DNA from: Planctomycetes bacterium GWC2_45_44
Lineage (GTDB): Bacteria > Planctomycetota > Phycisphaerae > Sedimentisphaerales > UBA12454
Assembly: GCA_001824555.1 (NCBI GenBank)
Contig: MHXU01000179.1
Location: 1-35,316 of the forward strand
Length of the DNA: 35,316 nucleotides
Direction: 5' to 3'
Made by a program: the position numbers and the translations under genes. The notes under the pieces are model-generated. The model saw nothing but the letters and a program-made list of their open reading frames with translations. It had not been told where the DNA came from and searched no databases. Below are positions 1-7,548 of this stretch, piece by piece; the stretch's first letter is position 1; each line of letters starts with the position of its first letter.

Positions 1-705
1 GTTTCGCTCATAATTATATCTCCGAATAACACTATGAGCCGATTATCAACTTTTCAAAGAACCTCGCAAGATGCAGTTGGCCGGAAAGTTACGTTTGATG
101 GTATAAAAGTCGTCGTTCAGGCGAACCCCTCAAGAATGTATTTTATCACCATTGAAGAGGCAAATAAAGTAATGGATGCTTGCCCAAATTTGCAATGGCG
201 CGCTATTTTTGCATTGTGCCGATACGGCGGTATGCGATGCCCATCCGAGCTTTTGACCCTCAAGTGGACAGATGTGAATTGGGAACGTGGACGCATCACC
301 GTACACAGCCCTAAGACTGAGCGTTATCAGGGCAAGGATATGAGGCAGATTCCGATTTTTCCGGAATTGCGCCCTTACTTACTGGAGGCATTTAATCAGG
401 CGCGTGACAAGTCGGGGTACGTCATAACATTATGCCGCAAGAAAAACACTAATCTGCGGACATGCTTCAAGCGAATAATCTGCAAGGCACAATTGAAACC
501 TTGGCCAAAGCTGTTTCAGAATTTACGCAGCAGCAGGGAGACAGAGTTGACGGAGAAATTCCCACTGCATGTCGTTTGCGTATGGCTTGGTAACAGTCAG
601 TTGGTGGCGGCCAAACATTACTTGCAGGTAACAGAAGATCATTTTAAAAGTGCGATCATCGAGAGTACAACGCCGAGTACCCCAAATCCTAAACATGTGG
701 CCTAA
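1..705 (+). CDS. Tyrosine recombinase (phage-type integrase), 5' part missing or outside window
   Basis: Catalytic part of a tyrosine-recombinase/integrase, an enzyme that cuts and rejoins DNA through a tyrosine. Counting from the ATG at 34, the first catalytic arginine lies in YGGMR (about residue 68), the lysine region is SPKTER, the HxxR box appears as NLRSSRETEL with Asn in place of His, and the tyrosine is in KHYLQV near the end. WLGNS replaces the usual WLGHS, a variant I associate with planctomycete integrases. The frame has no stop between 1 and 34 and the ATG at 34 has no Shine-Dalgarno sequence, so the gene probably begins upstream of the window. At about 223 aa it has the catalytic domain and only a scrap of the N-terminal core-binding domain. 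Residues before about 8 do not resemble the family, so a decayed 5' end is possible. It is the only plus-strand gene and may mark the edge of an integrated region. Confidence 0.8.
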   Translation, partial: VSLIIISPNNTMSRLSTFQRTSQDAVGRKVTFDGIKVVVQANPSRMYFITIEEANKVMDACPNLQWRAIFALCRYGGMRCPSELLTLKWTDVNWERGRITVHSPKTERYQGKDMRQIPIFPELRPYLLEAFNQARDKSGYVITLCRKKNTNLRTCFKRIICKAQLKPWPKLFQNLRSSRETELTEKFPLHVVCVWLGNSQLVAAKHYLQVTEDHFKSAIIESTTPSTPNPKHVA

Positions 706-1341
706 CTCAAAATGTGATAAAAAATGAGTGTGGGAACCACCATCATTTGGATGGAATTTCATGGGCAAAAATGATATGTTTTTTCTATCAATATTGCAGA
801 ATTTAATGCAGCAAAATATTGCACGTAACTGTATTGTGCGGAATATGCAAATAAATAAATTTCTCAACTCCACAGAATGCATAAATTTACGAGGCCGTGT
901 ACTTAAATGCGAATGCAACAGAGAGCAATATAAACTCTCTTTCATGGGCATTGCATGAAATTTGATGCAGCGAATCAGTGCACATATCTGTATCGTGATG
1001 CAAATCAAAATTAGCAAAACTTTCTTACTTCATACTTTACAAAACTATGCGTCGGCACATGACTGATTACGAAGATTTAAGCGTGCAAAGGCACCTTGTT
1101 GCCAGGATGCGAACAACAACTCCACTAACTCGCATATAGCGGCAGCGTTATGCCTATACTTTTTTTGAACGGCTGCATTATACACCAACGGCGTAGTGGC
1201 CATATCATCCAAAATTCCCGGTAAGAACAATTGTCGCTAATCAGATTTAACACAAGTCAAACTACGGCCAGCCCGGTAAACCTACCCAACTGCCACACCC
1301 AGTGCTATAAAAAAATCTGATTATCATACTCAATCAACTAT
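706..1341. other. Gene-poor gap between integrase and esterase gene
   Basis: No convincing gene lies here. The track shows a 61-codon minus-strand ORF (1045-1230) and a 164-codon minus-strand ORF that runs into the integrase; neither shows a recognisable motif. The gap is AT-rich and holds a degenerate direct repeat (see 758-1005). I see no tRNA, so no obvious attachment site for the integrase. Confidence 0.5.
758..1005. repeat. Degenerate direct repeat, two copies (about 758-852 and 941-1005)
   Basis: Both copies begin with TTCATGGGCA (758 and 941) and continue into similar sequence: AATTTAATGCAGC...TGCACGTAACTGTAT...ATGCAAAT in the first, and AATTTGATGCAGC...TGCACATATCTGTAT...ATGCAAAT in the second. 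The first copy carries about 30 extra bases after the shared start. Similarity is seen by eye; function is unknown. Confidence 0.55.
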
Positions 1342-2739
1342 TCATTTGCATTTGACGGGACCGAAAACCGGCATAGAACGCCCGGCCTCGTCCACAATGT
1401 TGCAGTAGGGAATCAGGCCAAAGCCATAATGAAGCGACAGTGTTTGGGAAATTTGTGTCTGGTTTGTACGCAATATCGCACAACTGTCTACAAGGTCAAT
1501 ACGATAAATACACTCTAAAACTCTACCCTCTGAATCGACAAGGTAAAAACCCTGCGGTTTACCCGCGGCCTTAAGACAGCCGGCAACATTGGCGAAACGC
1601 ACCTCGATATCGATAGCACCCGAGAGCTTGTTATGAACTGTTCTAACAGATTGCAATTCGATAGGTTTATTGCCGAACTTTCGGCCACCGATAAGAACCG
1701 CCATCGCCTCGGCAAGCCTCCTGCCGAGCCTCTGCTGGTCGGCCCCGCTGATATGAATCGAATCATCGTAGGCAAGATCAATGGCAGGCACAACAGCCAG
1801 CCTTTCGATTACGCCTGGCAACTTTCGCTGCTGCTCCTGCACACTGTTCCAATTTTCAGCTATTTGGCGAACATTTGATTCAAATGACGGATAGTACACA
1901 CCCGCTATCTGCACCATTACAAACGGCAGCCTGGCATTCGCAAAATCCCGACGAATGGCCGCAACAAATTTTTTCATCCGGCCTGTGTATAGCTGTGAAA
2001 CACCGTCAAACCCCTCGGAACAGCCTTGATACCAAACTACCCCTGCAACGTTTGACCCATTTTTAACAAATCTTCGCAGCATCGCGCCATAGAGACTTGC
2101 GCTGCCTTTTTTCTTCATCGCCGGATCCCACTGGCTCATGCTCGTACCGCCATGCGCACAAGCGATAAGCCCCTGCGGTACATTTGTAAATTCGTGCATC
2201 TGTCGGCCAAAAGCAACACCATGACCTGTACCGACATGTTTTGCCCTTGTGCAGGGCTGGCCGCCGTTGATGTCTGTATGAACACTATCAATGGCAATAT
2301 CCAATTGATGTATTGGGTCTTTTGCCACAGCCCAGTGGTCATCCATATAAAACGCCCGCGTCTGCGAATGTGGCCTTGCGGCATCCTTAAGGTAGCCGAT
2401 GCCTTCCATATTGGACTGTCCTGCCAGTATCCACACATCGCCGACAAGGATATCATCAAACATCACATTGCCAAGGGCAGTGCCGTCAGGTTCGACAAGC
2501 CGCAGACTTATTGCGTATGGCCCCCCTACCGGTACACCCGTCAGCCACACGCAGAAGGCGCCATTGCCGACCTTTGCAATTGGCTTATAATTGAAACCTT
2601 GCAGCAAGCGTCCGCTCTTTGTAACGCGCATCTGCAAAATACCTGCCACAGCAGCTTTACCCCGGATGCATATCTGGCAAACATTCTTTGTGTTCCGCTG
2701 CAATACCTGATGACTCTGTAATCCCTGTAATATCTGCAT
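1342..2739 (-). CDS. SASA-domain carbohydrate esterase (sialate O-acetylesterase-like)
   Basis: Serine esterase of the SASA / sialate O-acetylesterase-like SGNH-type fold, likely removing acetyl groups from sugars. The nucleophile block ILAGQSNMEG places Ser at about residue 109; GGTSMSQWDP (about 197-205) and WYQGCSEG (about 236-243) match conserved blocks, and DDSIHISG (about 325-332) supplies the catalytic Asp/His. A short beta-sandwich-like stretch precedes the catalytic domain (residues 25-95), as in longer members. I see no signal peptide, so it is predicted to be cytoplasmic, although an exported homologue would be usual; an upstream start was not found. At 465 aa the length is normal. 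It is the last gene of the minus-strand series, 115 bp after the URO-D-like gene. The start ATG at 2739 has only a weak ribosome site. The acetylated substrate is not identifiable from sequence. Confidence 0.85.
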   Translation of the reverse strand: MQILQGLQSHQVLQRNTKNVCQICIRGKAAVAGILQMRVTKSGRLLQGFNYKPIAKVGNGAFCVWLTGVPVGGPYAISLRLVEPDGTALGNVMFDDILVGDVWILAGQSNMEGIGYLKDAARPHSQTRAFYMDDHWAVAKDPIHQLDIAIDSVHTDINGGQPCTRAKHVGTGHGVAFGRQMHEFTNVPQGLIACAHGGTSMSQWDPAMKKKGSASLYGAMLRRFVKNGSNVAGVVWYQGCSEGFDGVSQLYTGRMKKFVAAIRRDFANARLPFVMVQIAGVYYPSFESNVRQIAENWNSVQEQQRKLPGVIERLAVVPAIDLAYDDSIHISGADQQRLGRRLAEAMAVLIGGRKFGNKPIELQSVRTVHNKLSGAIDIEVRFANVAGCLKAAGKPQGFYLVDSEGRVLECIYRIDLVDSCAILRTNQTQISQTLSLHYGFGLIPYCNIVDEAGRSMPVFGPVKCK

Positions 2740-2854
2740 CTTTACGCTTTTAAATTGGCATTTCCATTAAATGTTTGGTTATGCAACCAACTATCGTCAT
2801 GACCGGTTTCCGTTAATTAATGTTTTCTATAGAGCACAATCTCAGATTTTATAA

Positions 2855-4123
2855 TTAGCCTACTCGCACTTCTCTAAGCGCCTTGAACATTGCCAGAACA
2901 TTCTCAATGGGCGTACCGCATTGTATATTATGAACCGCTGCGAAAATCAGACCATTTTCTTTTCCCAATACCTTTACCCTTTCCTTGACCTGCTCGTATA
3001 CCTCCTCAGGTCTGCCAAACGGCAATGTCTTTTGGGTATCCACCCCGCCTCCCCAGAACGTAATCTTCTTGCCGTACTTTGCAACAAGTTTCTCTGGCTC
3101 CATACCTGCAGCTGAACACTGCACGGGATTGAGTGCGTCAAATCCCGCCTCGATGAAATCACCAATCAGCGGTTCACATGCACCGCATGAATGCTTCATC
3201 GTCTTCCATTTTGTATTCCTGTGGATCCAGTCGTTGATCCTCTTGTGGAAAGGCTTGTAAAGCTCTCGATATGTTTCCAAACTGCAGAATAAGCCTTGCT
3301 GTGTCGCAAGGTCCGTTCCACAAATATATATTAACTGCACCTTCTCCCCCACCGCCTGGTACAGAAGCTCGATATTCTTTATCGCGATATCCGCCTGATA
3401 ATCGAACACGTTCAGAATATAATCCCGTCTGCTTACTGTGCTGATATACCATTCCTCTATATCGCGAATGCCTCTGGGATTCTTTAGAAAAGGTCCCGGC
3501 ACCAGGAACACATCACCGAATCCTGTCCCGCCAAAAACCGTCGCTATAGCTTTGTTGGTCCTCGCATAAAGCTCGTCTGCATTCCGCTGCCATATTTTTA
3601 ATGTTTCATCCGTGAGCAGTGTAAACTCCTCGCAGTTGTCCCTGTAGTCAAGCTTATCTTCCTCGATCGGCTTTTGCCTGATGATCGAATCAAAGTAGAA
3701 TCCGTCTCTTGGCATTCTCATGCTGGGCGAATAATTCCTATCTCCGCATGCCCACTGGTAAATGCTCCCATCCTCTGCCGTGGCAGTATTGAAAAGCTCC
3801 GGCACAAGCACATCCGTCCCATCGAAAGTCCGCCATGGTTTCCAGTTCTCCTGTGGAAATCCCATCACGTTCGTCGGTCCATCTAACGAGACTATATCCG
3901 TCTCTAGCATCGCCGCTAAATCCTCGCCAACCTCTCCCAGCATCTGTGCCGGCTCTGATACCTTGACTCTCAAACCACCAAGCCCAAGCCTCTCCCGCAG
4001 TTTACTCACGATACTCACATGTGCCCCAGTCAAAACTGTCCCCCCAAAATCAACCGGTACCCTATCACACGCCCGCCTCTCCAATGCCGCCAATACTCGT
4101 TCTCTTGAATGTCGAGTAAACAT
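2855..4123 (-). CDS. URO-D-like protein (putative methyltransferase family)
   Basis: Member of the URO-D superfamily, which contains true uroporphyrinogen decarboxylase and many corrinoid-linked methyltransferases (MtaA/MtbA-like). The N-terminus RERVLAALERRACDRVPVDF is the usual opening of the methyltransferase-like branch. A metal-ligand type block KHSCGACEPLIGDFIEAGFD lies near residue 310-330, followed by WGGGVDTQKTLPFG and the terminal AAVHNIQCGTPIENVLAMF. At 422 aa it is longer than haem-pathway URO-D (about 350 aa), and no other haem genes are nearby, so a role in haem synthesis is unlikely. The start ATG at 4123 follows AAAGGACGATATT, a good ribosome site. It is separated by 70 bp from a truncated relative upstream. 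Substrate unknown; removal of a methyl group from methylated sugars is a possibility only. Confidence 0.85.
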   Translation of the reverse strand: MFTRHSRERVLAALERRACDRVPVDFGGTVLTGAHVSIVSKLRERLGLGGLRVKVSEPAQMLGEVGEDLAAMLETDIVSLDGPTNVMGFPQENWKPWRTFDGTDVLVPELFNTATAEDGSIYQWACGDRNYSPSMRMPRDGFYFDSIIRQKPIEEDKLDYRDNCEEFTLLTDETLKIWQRNADELYARTNKAIATVFGGTGFGDVFLVPGPFLKNPRGIRDIEEWYISTVSRRDYILNVFDYQADIAIKNIELLYQAVGEKVQLIYICGTDLATQQGLFCSLETYRELYKPFHKRINDWIHRNTKWKTMKHSCGACEPLIGDFIEAGFDALNPVQCSAAGMEPEKLVAKYGKKITFWGGGVDTQKTLPFGRPEEVYEQVKERVKVLGKENGLIFAAVHNIQCGTPIENVLAMFKALREVRVG

Positions 4124-4193
4124 AATATCGTCCTTTCTTTGGATTTAATTTGTTTTTTCTGTTTCTCTTGCCTTTCGGTATCAAGAGTGCACA

Positions 4194-4469
4194 CTATTTA
4201 ACCATGTGAAGAATTTCAATATCCCTTACAGAATTGAATTTATAGATTTCCTCACACTCAGTGAAATTTTTATCCCAATAGCCGAGTTTCTCCCCTATTT
4301 GCTTATCTATCGGCGTACCGTCTGCCCAGTTGTGTGCCTGTTCGAATGTAAGATGTCCCTCGTGATGCCATTTTTCAAGGGTCTCCATCCAAAAAACAAA
4401 ATGAACTATCGGCAACCTGTCATATTGCTTATAATTCAATACTGCCATTGCCAATTGTTTGTTATTCAT
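4194..4469 (-). pseudogene. Truncated URO-D-like gene (N-terminal fragment)
   Basis: A 91-codon ORF whose protein resembles only the N-terminal part of the URO-D-like protein encoded at 7549-8799. Compare FWMETLEKWHHEGHLTFEQA here with FWSKTIEIWEKEGHLAFGQD there. It ends at an in-frame TAG after HMVK, and only 70 bp remain before the next gene, far too little for the missing ~300 residues. I read it as the stump of a gene whose 3' part was deleted. A functional small protein cannot be excluded. Confidence 0.65.
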
Positions 4470-4695
4470 AATTTCTAAATTCCATTCTCAAAAAAATATA
4501 CTTTATAGTGGGTTGACTATCGTCTGACATCAACTATAAATTCCCGGTAAGAATTTCACAACATCAGAAAACCGCGTTTTTGATACTAAAAACAGACCAT
4601 CTGATAGGTTATGAACTGGCTTATAGTACGCCATGGCCTAATTTGTGCAGTGATGAATGTTTTCCAGTAAGCCAAGGCATCTCTCGATATCCTTT
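4470..4695. other. Intergenic gap, 226 bp
   Basis: No gene seen. It contains an imperfect inverted repeat GTTGACTATCGTCTGACATCAAC (4512-4534) and a 15-bp string, AATTCCCGGTAAGAA (4539-4553), that also occurs at 1213-1227. Either could be a regulatory site or a leftover of the rearrangement that truncated the URO-D-like gene; there is no direct support. Confidence 0.35.
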
Positions 4696-5781
4696 TCAAA
4701 AAGAATAAAAGGAATCATCCTTCTGCAGCGGCAACTGTACAGGCACATTGATGGCCACGGATTTATACAATGCGCGAGCTAGTTCTACTTGAGAACGAAA
4801 TGATTCGCATGGAAATAGCGGCTCCTTACCAGCTTTGATCGCATCTATCCAATCTCGTAATTGACTAGCCCAACCGTCACATGGCCCGGAGCTTTCTAAC
4901 GAAAGCTTCTCGTTAAGTTCATATGTAAAATCCTCATTATCCGATTTCACCGACCATTCGGGTATAACAGTTAAAACGGCCTTTGTTGCCAGGATTTCGA
5001 TTTGATAGAAGGGGGAGCGTAGCACTCCAGGTGGCGCTAAACCCATGAGAAACATCTGGCCGATAGCGCCATTGGAAAAATTTAAAGTTGCCGAGGCACA
5101 GTCTTCGACTTCGCTCCCATGACTAAAGGACTCCATTTTACCATAAACTTCATGTACGTCACCCATCAACCAGAGAAAAGTATCAATGGCATAGCGACCG
5201 GCATGAAATAATATTCCCCCGCCAGAACCTTGCTTGCTTAGTCTCCAATGGACATGAGCTATGTGATCTTCCGGTCTCAGCCCACTAGGTGCTATAAAAT
5301 CCATTTTCGCCATGAGAACTTTTCCAAGCAGCCCATCGCTCAATGTTTTTTTAGCCATGTAAACATTTTTATTGAATCGATTTGTATGCTGAACTGTAAA
5401 CCTGATTCTTTGTGATCGCGCTGTTGCAATCATTGCATCGCACTGTTCAAGATCCACCGCCATAGGGCCTTCACAGAATACATGTTTACCCGCTTTCGCC
5501 GCAGCTATCATGGGCTGAGCATGCGCAGGCGGAGGAGTGCACACAGTGACAGCATCAATAGCGGGAAAACGTACCATTTCATGATAATCCGTATAGATAG
5601 CAATCTTCTCAGGTCTCTGCTTTTTACCATGTTCGTGAATCAACTCGACACTTTTTAGAGCATTCTCTTTATTTCTGCTACACACAGCCACCAGACGAAC
5701 ATCCGGAAACTTACACAATTCCCGTATATGATACGAGGAAAACTGACCACAACCTATAATGCCTACATTGACTGATTCCAT
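4696..5781 (-). CDS. Gfo/Idh/MocA-family oxidoreductase with altered active-site motifs
   Basis: NAD(P)-dependent sugar oxidoreductase-like protein. The Rossmann motif VGIIGCGQFSSYH is near residue 5-17, followed by a second-domain alpha/beta sheet with the family layout (length about 361 aa, normal). The usual EKP lysine motif reads CEGPMA (about residue 92-97), and the usual GGGxLxDxGxHxxD motif reads GGGILFHAGRYAID, so the catalytic Lys and His are Gly and Tyr here and the Asp is His. Binding of the dinucleotide seems intact, but catalysis may differ or be lost. The track start is ATG at 5787; I prefer the ATG at 5781, which lies 7 nt after AGGAG, whereas the one at 5787 is too close. It lies 143 bp downstream of the MFS gene and probably acts in the same pathway. 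Alternative roles: a dehydratase- or hydrolase-like member of the family. Confidence 0.85.
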   Translation of the reverse strand: MESVNVGIIGCGQFSSYHIRELCKFPDVRLVAVCSRNKENALKSVELIHEHGKKQRPEKIAIYTDYHEMVRFPAIDAVTVCTPPPAHAQPMIAAAKAGKHVFCEGPMAVDLEQCDAMIATARSQRIRFTVQHTNRFNKNVYMAKKTLSDGLLGKVLMAKMDFIAPSGLRPEDHIAHVHWRLSKQGSGGGILFHAGRYAIDTFLWLMGDVHEVYGKMESFSHGSEVEDCASATLNFSNGAIGQMFLMGLAPPGVLRSPFYQIEILATKAVLTVIPEWSVKSDNEDFTYELNEKLSLESSGPCDGWASQLRDWIDAIKAGKEPLFPCESFRSQVELARALYKSVAINVPVQLPLQKDDSFYSF

Positions 5782-5924
5782 TGACATACTCCTATATGTA
5801 ACTGGTTTTGCGGAATACTATCAAAATCTTATTTTTTTGCACGGATTTACTTGGGAAATCCAGGACAACAGGATATCGTATAAAGGGTATACGGCAATTC
5901 GCTGGGATCAGTAATTTCTCGCGA

Positions 5925-7235
5925 TCAACCAATCGCAGGTATGTTTTTGGGTACGCTTGAAATTTCTGCCTCAATCGACTGCAGTGCCTTCTTTCTCATT
6001 CGACTTACAAAAATCAGCATTGGAATTCCTACTGCTCCGATTGCAATCCCGAACGGCATGGCTATAGCATAATTGCCGCCCGTAATATCTATCAATTTCC
6101 CACAAACTAACTGCATAGTCGCGCTGAAAGCTGCCATAAACATCCCGTTACAGGCACTGAAAGAGGCCAGTATTTCTCGGTTAACACCTTCAACCAGGAA
6201 TATAAGCAGGGCCGTATATATCATCAGTCCCCCAGTTGACATAAAAACCACACTGACGCTTAATTGCGTTGCGGTATGGGCTGGATACCCTATTACAGTG
6301 GCTATAACACACGCAGCATAGCCGATGAATACGGTTTTGAGGGCGCCGAGTTTATCGGTGAGCCACCCAGCTGGAAAAGATATTGCCAACTGCGCAGCCA
6401 TCATCCATGACATGACCCAGCCGATCTGTGTCGAATTCAAATGAACACTGTTTTTAGCATGCAGGACGATAAAAATCGGAATAGTGATTGTAGAACATAT
6501 CCCCATTCCGAAACCGGTAAACAACAGCCAGTTCTTTTTATCATTGAAACCAATTTTGAGTTGTCTTATTATACTGAATTTAGGTGGATCTTTGATCCTT
6601 ATCGGCGGTTCTTTCAGGAAGAATATTGTTGTCAGTGTCAGCCCGCCAAGCATCGCTGCGGCAAGGTAGAAAACCGGCTTTTCACCCCAAACATCCACAA
6701 GGCGCATCAGTACCACGTTGGACAGCCATAGTCCAAGCGCTCCTCCGGCCATCTGCAGCGCCCACATCCTGCCCCAGTACCGTTTAGGCGCAATATCATA
6801 CGATAAAAAAGGATATGTTTGCTCTTTGAAATTCAGAAAGAATCGATAAACGGCAAATGCGATTACGCAGGTCACAATAGTATGAGTATGAGGAAAATAT
6901 GCGAGAGCCACACAAACTGGAGGTATAGATAAAAGCAGGAAAGGCAAACGTCTTCCCCACTTTAGTTGGCAATTGTCGCTTCGAAATGCGATATAAATCA
7001 TCAACACCGAAATGATCCAGCCATTTATGGACCACCCCAGTGCTATCTGGGTGGCGTTCATTCCGATCTTGTCCATGTGAATAGGTATAAGATTGGATGC
7101 CACTCCCAGTCCCATCCCCATCCCAAACGTGCCAAATAAGAGCCAACAGGCATTGCGTATCAGCAGCTTGCTATCTCCATAATAAGCGACCACTTCAGTG
7201 CTTAATTGTACTTTTTCATCATTTCCCAAACTCAT
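5925..7235 (-). CDS. MFS transporter, probable sugar/oligosaccharide importer
   Basis: Inner-membrane transporter of the major facilitator superfamily with about 12 hydrophobic segments. Recognisable parts are the first helix LFGTFGMGMGLGVASNLIPI, the charged cytoplasmic loop after helix 2-3 (FRSDNCQLKWGRRLPFL), the FKEQTYPFLSYDIAPKRYWGRM region and the loop AGWLTDKLGALKTVF in the second half. The loop D...GRR-P-F pattern recalls sugar:cation symporters, so uptake of a glycan fragment is likely. The track begins at a GTG (7268). I choose ATG 7235 because it is preceded by GGGGTGG and forms an ATGA overlap with the transposase-tail ORF ending at 7232. This would couple translation of the two. 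The transported sugar cannot be read from the sequence. Confidence 0.85.
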   Translation of the reverse strand: MSLGNDEKVQLSTEVVAYYGDSKLLIRNACWLLFGTFGMGMGLGVASNLIPIHMDKIGMNATQIALGWSINGWIISVLMIYIAFRSDNCQLKWGRRLPFLLLSIPPVCVALAYFPHTHTIVTCVIAFAVYRFFLNFKEQTYPFLSYDIAPKRYWGRMWALQMAGGALGLWLSNVVLMRLVDVWGEKPVFYLAAAMLGGLTLTTIFFLKEPPIRIKDPPKFSIIRQLKIGFNDKKNWLLFTGFGMGICSTITIPIFIVLHAKNSVHLNSTQIGWVMSWMMAAQLAISFPAGWLTDKLGALKTVFIGYAACVIATVIGYPAHTATQLSVSVVFMSTGGLMIYTALLIFLVEGVNREILASFSACNGMFMAAFSATMQLVCGKLIDITGGNYAIAMPFGIAIGAVGIPMLIFVSRMRKKALQSIEAEISSVPKNIPAIG

Positions 7236-7513
7236 TTGCCACCCCAATTCACTGCCAAAAAAGACCACTTTCGGCAGACAACTTCCAATCCTTGGGCCGT
7301 TACTATTTTAAACCTTTTCACAATGGGCACCGCTTTCAATAAACTAAAACTCATTTTCCAGTTATACACTATCGCATACAAACCCAAATCGAATCCGTTA
7401 CAACTTAACCCTCGATAACAAGTTCTTTTATAGCCGACATTTTTTATCCAGGCAAATAGATGTTCAACCACTGCCCGAACGCCTGCCACAAGATGGTTCT
7501 CAAACTCTTTCAT
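7232..7513 (-). pseudogene. IS5-type transposase C-terminal remnant
   Basis: A 94-codon ORF resembling the C-terminus of IS5-type DDE transposases: RAVVEHLFAWIKN carries the conserved last Glu of the DDE triad, then GYKRTCYRGLSCNGFDLG and LYAIVYNWKMSF match the typical K-x-R-YRGL and A-x-YN-W endings. The N-terminal two thirds, with both catalytic Asp residues, are absent, so it cannot transpose. The track begins at GTG 7522; ATG 7513 follows GGATAGG and seems the better start. It lies 35 bp after the URO-D-like gene and its stop overlaps the start of the MFS gene (ATGA). I read it as the 3' stump of an insertion sequence fixed between two pathway genes. Confidence 0.7.
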
Positions 7514-7548
7514 TTTAAACACCTATCCATAAAAACTATCCCAAACAT

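Noticed and set aside
523-1017. 164-codon minus-strand ORF
   Set aside because: It overlaps the integrase on the opposite strand, is Cys/Ile-rich without any motif, and its length partly follows from the direct repeat at 758-1005.
1045-1230. 61-codon minus-strand ORF
   Set aside because: No recognisable domain, no good ribosome site and no supporting context; not enough to call a gene.
2152-2721. 189-codon plus-strand ORF
   Set aside because: Shadow of the SASA esterase gene, whose catalytic motifs are clear.
1213-4553. String AATTCCCGGTAAGAA at 1213-1227 and 4539-4553 as an IS end
   Set aside because: A 15-16-bp match in 35 kb of AT-rich DNA can arise by chance, and no transposase lies between the copies.
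5792-5974. 60-codon minus-strand ORF between MFS and Gfo/Idh/MocA genes
   Set aside because: It overlaps the end of the MFS gene and shows no motif or ribosome site.
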